From Nannochloropsis oceanica (Eukaryota > Sar > Eustigmatophyceae > Eustigmatales > Monodopsidaceae), in NCBI GenBank assembly GCA_004519485.1, contig CP038130.1, positions 620,001 to 684,000 on the forward strand: a stretch of 64,000 nucleotides of DNA, written 5' to 3'. A program made the translations under genes and the position numbers. Under the pieces are notes generated by a model, which was given only the letters and a program-made list of their open reading frames with translations, did no database searches and was not told the DNA's origin. Position 1 is the stretch's first letter. Each line of letters begins with the position of its first letter. Below, piece by piece: positions 57,001 to 64,000 of the stretch.

Positions 57001-58073
57001 AGCTCTGCATCCTAGGGGAAGCCCTGGGCAAGCTTATGACGTTTGGAGATTCAGGCCCTTTTGAGGGGGAGATTTTGGTGACGTACCTTAATCCGGCAAA
57101 ACCTAGTTCGATACAGTCTTTGCGTATGCCCATTCAGCTCTACGGCTCCTCCGTGGATGGTGCAGATCAATACCCCCCGTATTGGGGCTGGCATGATTAC
57201 ACGCCTCAGCCGGCCAAGCCCAAACCCATCCCCGGGTCCAGCCTCTCCTGCACGGCGGCCCGCGAGCTGATCCAGGACATTTACATCAATTTCGAGGAGA
57301 CGGTAGGGGGTAGTCTGCGGTTCTGGGATACAGTGGAGGTAGCAATGAAAGTCTTTATGGTCAACATCTTCTCGTTCCCTCTGGAGGTCTCCCACCTCCG
57401 ACTCACAATGTTTTTCCGGGACCCAGACGGCGTGTTCGATTCCAGGCCCTCCCTCATGGCTTACCCGCCGTCCTACGATTATAGCTTGTTCTACAAAGTA
57501 GACCTGCCCACTCCAGGTTTCTTTATTGCGCCGGGAGAAGGGAAATGGACACCGATCCTACGGCCGCGCATGAATGAACGAAAACTGATGGAAAGCTTGG
57601 CGAGGCTCTTTGACGAGGTGGTTGTTCACAAGCGTTTGTGTGTCGACATTGTGGACTCGGTCATTGGGGTGACCATTCGAAGCAAGGATTATGTTCCGTC
57701 GGAAGAGCCGTTTGTTATAAATTTGCCAGTCTCTATCCGCTCCATTCCATTTTATAGCGCTGATGCTTGTGGGACGACGCCGGCCACAGCGGCTCCGGCG
57801 GCGAAATTGCAACAGTTACAGGAGCTGAAAGAGCAGAAGCACCAGCATTTACATAATATGAAGCAATTGAAGGAGAGCGAAGAAGGAGATGAACCGTGGA
57901 AGAATATTATAGGCGGACAGAGAGAGACTTTCGACGAAAGCGTGGCCACTGACATTGGCTCAGACGGCCGAATGCTGCGGGTGAACCCAGGCACGGCCAC
58001 AGTACTAGAAGCGGAGCGGGATGGTAGGATCATAAATAAACACACCCACTCGCGGACAAGGAATTACCAGTAG
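51120..58073 (+). CDS. Giant type II membrane glycoprotein (2,317 residues), unknown family
   Basis: An intronless gene, start ATG 51120 in good context. A basic cytosolic N-terminus of about 82 residues (LRHKLQKWRG) precedes one strong membrane span at about 85-112 (MGFSFIFLAVTIMMCVLLVD), so about 2,200 residues should lie in the lumen or outside the cell. That part is beta-strand-like throughout and has many N-x-S/T sites (NNT, NLS, NMT, NTS). It contains recurring modules with phrases such as LALIDVAL, LQIPPLTMQIHNG and LRVRIKAP. This recalls LEA2/WHy-like or DUF3712-like proteins, but I cannot assign it. At about 945-1,020 a run of about 20 Asp from (GAT)n and a Glu/Lys-rich stretch interrupt the fold. 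Paired Cys (CMNPNSPC, CGHLPCKESVCKYIC) fit an oxidising compartment. The C-terminus is Gln/Lys/His-rich. Confidence 0.7.
53974..54030 (+). repeat. (GAT)n coding microsatellite (poly-Asp)
   Basis: Nearly pure GAT triplets encode a poly-Asp run inside the giant glycoprotein gene and grade into GAG-rich codons up to about 54140. It is likely to be length-polymorphic. Confidence 0.95.
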
Positions 58074-58372
58074 ATGAAGGAATGACTGGTAAATGAAAAA
58101 AGTGCATGTGATATAGTAATTTTGTCAGAAAAAACAAATGATGAAATTGAGGGTGATGATGCAAGAAATTCTATTTGAAGGAACGTCTGGAAGAGCCTCA
58201 TTACTTGAAACCCCACCTACTCATTCATCTGGTGAAAACACCTCAAATGTATATAAATAGTGCGTACGTGTCTTTAAACCGCAACAAGAAAAGAGAACGA
58301 AAAAGAAACCCGAGCTTTACTTTTCTTTTTTGGTACATTTTATAAATCTAGATAGAATTTTATTTATTTCTT
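58074..58372. other. Convergent intergenic gap
   Basis: AT-rich 3' flanks of two genes read toward each other. Nothing else seen. Confidence 0.6.
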
Positions 58373-59899
58373 CTATGTGCCCATCAGCACAAATTTGACA
58401 AGGACAGCAACGTGGTCAGAGGCGAACACAGGCCCATTTCGTTCAAGCATGCCTCCACCCGGACTGTCCGAATCCTTGCTTTCCTCCGTAGGCCCCGCCC
58501 CATGTAAACGCGCACCAATGGGCCGAAGACTTTTGCTTCGGAACAAAATGTAGTCTATTCTCTTTACAGGGTCGCACGTAGGAAAGGTGAAGGAAGCTTT
58601 AGCTAGCCTTTCCTGCACCTTTTTCTCTCTTCCTCTCACACTCCTTACGCAGGCATCTTTTTCTGTAGCGCCTGCGAGGCCCTCTCTCCTCTTGTAAGTC
58701 TCACCTTCCTTTATTCCCTCTTCCTCCTTTAGCTCATTTTGGTTATCTACCTCGCACACCTCGGCCGGCGTCGGTACGAAAGGATGCATCTCATCCCACG
58801 CGTCATGGAACCCTCCTTCATGAAGAACCCGCAAACTCTCCTCCTCAGGCTCAGCATTAAGGTCCCCCATCAACACCACATGCTCATGCCCCTGCTCTGC
58901 AGCCCACGCGACTATACTTCCAGCAGCCGCATCGCGCGCGGGAGAACTCAAGGAAAAGTGCGTGACGTACACGTCCACAAATGGACCCCCTGGCAGAGGC
59001 TCCACTTGCGCATGCAACACTATGCGTTGATGCCCGTCTTGGGGGTCAGAAAAATCCCGCCGCAGCAAAAGATAATCTGTCCGACGTACTGGAAACCGAC
59101 TCAGGATGGCAACCCCTTCCTCCTCCCGTAACACATGGCCTTGGTGCCCTGCAAAAGACATGGCCGGCTGATACACATATTGGTAAGGCGCCGACTGCCC
59201 CTGACTCCCGCCTTCTTTTCCCTTATTTTCCTCACCAACAGCTAGGGCCCCCAGCAAGTCCAGCAAGTGACTCAATCCCGAATGATATCCCGCAGGACCG
59301 AACGTCTGATCATATCTAACTTCCTGCAGCCCAACTACGTCCGCACCGCTCGCCCAAATGATCGAGGCAAGGTACGCTAGCCTCTCCCAGTACTTGGACC
59401 AGCGCGTTGAGGCGTCAGGATACACCCATGCTGCTGGTTGGTTATGCCACATATTATAGGAGAGGCACGATATGGAGGGGAACTCCTTCTTTGTGCTTGA
59501 TGCGGATAGGTCGGAGGGATCAAAATGTGTATGCTGCAAGATGGAAAGGTGCTGATGGCTATCGCGCGAAACTGTGACGTGATGCCGCCGGGAGGGCTTA
59601 TCCTGCTGCAACTCGACATGATAGATGCTACCTGTAGAGGGACGATACCATAATTTTTGTGGTTCTACGTCAGGGCCGTACACCACTGCCTCCATCACCA
59701 GCTGCTCGCACATTGGCCCATCGATCGCAATCTCACAGTCCAACCGCCGTGCGCCCAACAAGATCACAGGTGGTGGTGATGCTGCTGCTGCTGCTGCTGC
59801 CGCCCCTTGCTCACTTTCTTCAGAGTAACTGTCGAAGGTACATTCCTCCAATGCAGGTGGAACTGCGAAGAGACCTTGTTGCTGTGCAAACGCCACCAT
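58373..59899 (-). CDS. Endonuclease/exonuclease/phosphatase-fold hydrolase
   Basis: A 508-residue, single-exon protein of the metal-dependent EEP superfamily (DNase I, inositol phosphatases, sphingomyelinases, CCR4). Catalytic landmarks are all present: LSYNMW (Asn near 149), LQEVR (Glu near 193), VTHFSLSS, GDLNAEPEE (about 345), KRIDYILF and SDHVAVLVKF near the end. Residues 1-135 form a separate N-terminal part (VILLGARRLDCEIAIDGPMC, LWYRPSTGSIYHVEL) that I do not recognise. A Lys/Glu-rich insert lies before the last catalytic block. No signal peptide or anchor is seen. The substrate cannot be told from sequence: nucleic acid, phosphoinositide and sphingolipid are all possible. The short HNQPAAWVYPDAS following the Asn resembles uncharacterised EEP proteins of protists. 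Confidence 0.85.
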   Translation of the reverse strand: MVAFAQQQGLFAVPPALEECTFDSYSEESEQGAAAAAAAASPPPVILLGARRLDCEIAIDGPMCEQLVMEAVVYGPDVEPQKLWYRPSTGSIYHVELQQDKPSRRHHVTVSRDSHQHLSILQHTHFDPSDLSASSTKKEFPSISCLSYNMWHNQPAAWVYPDASTRWSKYWERLAYLASIIWASGADVVGLQEVRYDQTFGPAGYHSGLSHLLDLLGALAVGEENKGKEGGSQGQSAPYQYVYQPAMSFAGHQGHVLREEEGVAILSRFPVRRTDYLLLRRDFSDPQDGHQRIVLHAQVEPLPGGPFVDVYVTHFSLSSPARDAAAGSIVAWAAEQGHEHVVLMGDLNAEPEEESLRVLHEGGFHDAWDEMHPFVPTPAEVCEVDNQNELKEEEGIKEGETYKRREGLAGATEKDACVRSVRGREKKVQERLAKASFTFPTCDPVKRIDYILFRSKSLRPIGARLHGAGPTEESKDSDSPGGGMLERNGPVFASDHVAVLVKFVLMGT

Positions 59900-62800
59900 C
59901 TCCTCTACTTCCCCGGACCGAAACTCTTCTTGACCATGAAAGCTGGCCGAGGTGCCGCCATAGGCCAGGGGCGAGGAGCTGTTATAGAAAGGGAATAGGG
60001 AAACGACGTGTGCTCGAGTGTGCCATGTATAGTCCTGTGTTCGTCGGATGATGTAAGAGATAATGTATTGTTGTGTTGCTACAGCGACAAGGGGTTAGAA
60101 AGATGTGTCGTGCGTGCAGGTCATCACTTGAATAAAAGACTCTATATTTTGAGTCGGGGGGGGGGGAAAGAAATCACGGCCCTCTCAATTCTGATTGCTG
60201 AAAAAGCTTGAACTATGAACATACATTACTGGCCCCACTAGATGCGCGCACGTACCGTCATGTTGGCCGGCACCTTTGCCTTTCGCCCCGTGAAACGGAT
60301 CCCACGCTTAGCCGCAGCGAGAGTAGGGGTGGCTATAAACTGGAGAAGAGCGAGCAAGGCTACGACCGTAGTGGGTAATGATGGGGCAGACAGGCCCTCG
60401 AAAGCTCCGCGGGGCCTCCTATTCTCCACCATGAGAAGAAAGGCGATGGGCCTGGGAGGCCTGTCTACCTTGCTGAGAGGGGGGAGCGAAGGCGGCCCTG
60501 GCACCAGACTGTCGTGGTGGCGCGTCCTAATCGTTGTACATGCGGTGGGGATGTGTCTGTATGACCGTATGATGATTGTGTTAAAAGAGGAGGTGTCAGG
60601 TCATCTTACCGCTTTCCGCGATGGGTTGATAACACCGAGCGGTGTACCGCTCTCTTCCATATACATATATACATTTACATATTTACATATACATATATAA
60701 TGTATGTATTCCCCCGATACTATCACTGACGGTGAGGACAAGGAGACTGGCTATGGTACAGCCCTTGTACACAGTCGTCGCGCTGTGTGCATTGGGAAGT
60801 GCAGGACGGTGTCCCATCCTCGCATCAAACCTCGCGCTCATAGATTAAAAAGGTCTTGTGCAATCACACTACCGCACAGGCATCCATCTACGACCTCGAG
60901 CATGGAGGGCGTATCGGCATTCATCAAGAAGCACATCTACTGGTACCGGCTATGGACAGGTATGTTTTTGTTGTGCATGCCGTGCACACGTTGGACCAGT
61001 AGCACTTGTTCATGTGTCTTCCGTCTAGTCCTGTGATCAAGCGCGAAGTGCATTCACTACTCTGTCAGGGCGTAGATTTAAATGAATGCACGAAGTTCGG
61101 TCTGCACTTCGACTGGGTGTGAATGCATTGGACGGAGTGAGGGATTACAACAGATCTGGACGAACTACACGGATAGAAAAATAAATTCGTGTCTAGCTGT
61201 TAGTTTTTGCCCAAGATAATTTCCATCTTCAGGGATTGCACTCGTGCAATTCTCGCTGAGCACAAATTTGTTTGAGGGACTTATCGGACTGGAAGTACTC
61301 CACGAGCCATGTTGTGGGAATCCGTGTGAAAAAATTCCATAGACTGAGTGTGTGTGTGTATATGCATGAAATCCTGCAAGTTTGACAGGTTGATGATATT
61401 ATTTTGCGGCATTGTATAGTGACACTTGAAATGTGTCTCGTCCCTGCCTCCCTCCTCGTTTCCTGTTCCCCAGGCAGTCTGTCATGGTGGAGATGGGCTC
61501 CGGAATCCCAATCTCGCTTTTTTCAAACGTGAAGACGCTGAAGCTAACGTGTTTACAAAATTGCGACGGTCTGCTCGTCTCACGGCATAACTGGCTGTCA
61601 AAACAATTTAGATCCTTGGAAAACATGTTCAGTACACTCGCAATGGGGCGTCACCCAGGTAATCGCATTAGTATTCCCAGATGGTCTTACCGCCAGAAAA
61701 TTCGTCCAACATGTGACCCACACATGATATCTTTGGATATGGACGAGTTACACGATTTGCTGAGACCTCTTGTCCGGGGCCTTATTTGCAGCCGTTTCTC
61801 CCGAGGTGATGCTCTGTAGTTTTTTTTACACTAGCTCACCCTAGATAGTAATAGAAAGTGGACACCTACTTTTTTAAAAGGTCCCACAATCTGTGTATGA
61901 GTTCACTTCATCCTTTGACCTTGTCTACATACGTTCCCTGACCGCATGAACACGTGCTGTCGACGGCGCTTGCATAAAAAAGATTTTGGGGGGTATTGCA
62001 AAGCCCTCCCTCCTACCCACCCCAAGGGGTGTATGTCGGCATGTCTGCCATGGCCATAAGGTCGTCCACAATGCAATCATTTGTCTGATTTATTTATGAC
62101 ATCGTTCTTCAGTGTGTATTCTTTCAGTATGAGGTGTTTAGCTTGATTTGAGGCTTAGACATTGCACGGCAGGTAGGCCTGCAAGGGGACAGGTCGGCAC
62201 TTGCACCAGCGCTTCGGTCACCTCCCAGCCACCTCGGTGGACCCATCCATCAACCAAATTCATTCATTTCTTTGCAGTCTCTGATTTTTAAATTCATGAG
62301 GAACCCCAGCTTGAGTGCGGTCTCATAAAACCGTTCACTTCCTGACTTATTCACAAATATGTCAATAGTCCCTCCCGCCCGGAGGATGCCCATATTTGGC
62401 ATTCCCCACTTCCGGCAGGATACATTTACCTTTTCTCACCACACGCGCACGCATCTCACACAGGCACCTATATGCTGGCATGGTGGGAGCAGATACTTTT
62501 CAGTAAGTGGTACGCGCGTTATGCTTGTCTTTGTTCGCAACCTTCGGGCTCAGGCCAGTGCCTTTTTTCGCTCTCTATATTTCCTGACCCCTTCTTTCTA
62601 CCGCCCCAAGTTTGTTGTTGTGTTCCTATATTTCACAGTGCTCTTTTTCCATCCGCCTTTACCCATTGCCGCTTACAGACGTGCTTTTTATGGCTATCAC
62701 GGCCCCGTTTTTCTACTACACCGTCAAGACAGCCCGGCCACTCTTCCAATTTGTTAAGTATCAGTTGATGTGTGGGTAAGCTAAGGAACTGCTGATGCTT

Positions 62801-63194
62801 GTCAGATTTTATTCTCTTTAAGTCTCAAGGTTCATACGAGCATGAAAATGGTGGTGTTATGTACAGGATTCAAAATTTAGTGCGCTCGGGGGAACAGGCA
62901 AGAAGCACGCATTGGGAAAAGAAGGAAAATTTCACTTAATAAAGGGAAAATCGGTATCGGTAATCGTAACTAGTAATAAGTGGTAAAAAATTGATGAAGA
63001 ACCCACAGTAGTTACAGATGTACTTTGCTTGATGCAATGGAAAAGAACAACCAATTTATCCCAATACTTGTAGCATTATTGAGTCTTTTGTACGCAATTC
63101 TCAATAGATATGTATTGTAAGTAAATCTGTAGCTAGTCCCCTTGAAAAGATTTAAAACTTACTACAACGATAGGTACGGCGGAAGGTTTATCGC
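59900..63194. other. Long gene-poor interval
   Basis: I cannot support a gene here. Candidates weighed were a 60-bp piece with a start and donor-like end at 60902-60959 (MEGVSAFIKKHIYWYRLWT), a frame at 61484-61819 after an acceptor-like CCTGTTCCCCAG, and a hydrophobic peptide at 62640-62759 (PLTDVLFMAITAPFFYYTV) after a CACAG acceptor. They might be exons of small proteins, but none joins the others in phase convincingly. Overlapping frames on both strands at 60240-60500 are also unresolved. A TATA-like AT repeat lies at 60660-60700. The rest shows nothing. Confidence 0.4.
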
Positions 63195-64000
63195 GCACCA
63201 ATCAAGTGTTCTTATCCCCCGAAAGACGGCCTGCTTCCCTAGCAAGCATGTACTCCCTCCACCCTTCCCTGCTAACCTCAAAATCGTTCCCAATAATGGG
63301 CATTAGCTGGCCGTGGTGGTGGGTCGTCATACAGGATGTCCGGCGTGCGGTTAAAGGCACTGCCGCCATGATGTAGACCCATCAACTTATTGGTGTGCAT
63401 GCAGGTAATAATTGCAGAATTGCTTCACGGGCAAACCATACATCGCCTCTACGGGGCTCTTGCATTATATTCCGAAGCTCACCCTTGGCGGTAAAATTGC
63501 GATGTCGGTTCTCCTTCACATACCATAGGTCTTTCGAGCGAAATGACGGCGGCACTGGCAAATAAGGACTCGTCCGCTATAGAGGTGTGCCTCATGCTAT
63601 ACAGTAATCCTTTTACCTCTGGCGTGCTGACCAACTTCTCCAGCATCGAGCGGTGAAAGACGTGCCACAGGGAGCAGCCCACCATTCGTGCCATCTTCAT
63701 CCGCGCCCGGTATTACCGTTCGTCTCATTTTGGCGCAGATTAAATGCGATGACGAATTTATGCGCTCCCTTCTCGGGCAGTACATAGGTTTGGCGGAACT
63801 CAATTGGCACTGTCGTGGCGGAACTCACTGATATTATAGTGGCTGCGGATCCAGCTCATGCTAACGGTGCCACACGCCGCAGGGACCTCCGCTGTCGCAA
63901 GGTAGGGTTTAAAATACTCGGTGACAGCGTCGACGACGGGAATGTCACTGCCTGAAAGATTGAAAAATAGCCCCACTTCCGACGTGCCGACTGGTGGTTG
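63195..64000 (-). CDS. Possible GT14-type (core-2/I-branching-like) glycosyltransferase, partial
   Basis: Reading leftward from the window edge, the frame opens with GLFFNLSGSDIPVVDAVTEY, which carries the NLSGSD-x-P motif typical of GT14 enzymes that add sugars to glycoproteins in the Golgi. Further on, WHVFHRSMLEKLVSTPEV and YSMRHTSIADESLFAS match the region before the family's conserved acidic DE. A last piece (MQEPRRGDVWFAREAI) resembles the end of the domain. The pieces lie in different frames, so either introns separate them (one donor-like GTGAGT near 63830) or the gene is decaying. The N-terminal part is outside the window. Confidence 0.4.

Noticed and set aside
60238-60504. Minus-strand frame with a signal-peptide-like stretch (ALLALLQFIATPTLAAAKRG), overlapped by a plus-strand frame at 60242-60700
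   Set aside because: Neither strand shows a domain or convincing splice sites, and the hydrophobic stretch lies mid-frame.
62359-62757. 132-codon plus-strand frame
   Set aside because: It begins in unremarkable sequence, has no recognised motif, and the more plausible hydrophobic peptide lies in a different frame.
1-64000. tRNA, rRNA, riboswitches, bacterial-type operators or origins
   Set aside because: I looked for T-loop and rRNA-like blocks and saw none. Bacterial signals are not expected in a spliced eukaryotic genome.

Overview
This window is nuclear DNA from a eukaryote. Genes are split by short introns (about 80-400 bases, GT...AG, pyrimidine-rich acceptors), and the products are eukaryote-specific: VPS13, a Qb-SNARE, TAF8, sphingosine kinase, ELM2/PHD chromatin protein, P4-ATPase and prominin relatives. 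The mixture of plant-like (FHA-PP2C, NPSN-like SNARE) and animal-like (prominin-like, sphingosine kinase, HMG-CoA lyase) families would suit a stramenopile microalga, perhaps a Nannochloropsis-like eustigmatophyte. That assignment is inference. All exon joins were built by eye from splice consensus, reading phase and family conservation, without transcripts.

Layout. 1-6858 (+): 3' two-thirds of a VPS13 lipid-transfer protein. 6859-9067: gene-poor, with a degenerate ~70-bp tandem repeat. 9068-11208 (+): a secreted protein made almost wholly of a 20-residue Pro/Tyr/Trp repeat; I do not recognise it. 12685-16122 (+): a decayed prominin-like membrane-protein gene. 16533-18734 (-): HMG-CoA lyase, 7 exons. 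19363-20748 (-): Qb-SNARE, 6 exons. 21454-24600 (+): tandem-FHA PP2C phosphatase. 25139-25864 (+): RanBP2-type zinc-finger protein. 26068-28027 (-): sphingosine kinase. 28846-29529 (+): small C2H2 protein. 29862-33290 (-): a broken P4-ATPase gene. 33792-40403 (+): 2,203-residue intronless WD40/LamG-like protein. 40509-41525 (-): TAF8. 43246-50364 (+): 2,145-residue ELM2 / PLU-1-like / double-PHD chromatin protein. 51120-58073 (+): 2,317-residue type II membrane glycoprotein. 58373-59899 (-): endonuclease/exonuclease/phosphatase-fold enzyme. 59900-63190: sparse. 63195-64000 (-): possible GT14-type glycosyltransferase running off the right edge.

The genes do not form one pathway. Loose themes are membrane lipid and traffic (VPS13, SNARE, sphingosine kinase, dead flippase, prominin relic), chromatin and transcription (TAF8, ELM2/PHD protein, zinc fingers) and surface or secreted proteins (repeat protein, giant glycoprotein, glycosyltransferase). 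The item most likely to be undescribed is the repeat protein at 9068-11208. Its two alternating repeat halves differ at 10 synonymous sites in 16 codons with no amino-acid change, and the 120-bp pair has then been copied about 13 times almost without variation. A short dispersed repeat (cores at 12062, 17188 and 28272) also recurs three times, once inside an HMG-CoA lyase intron.
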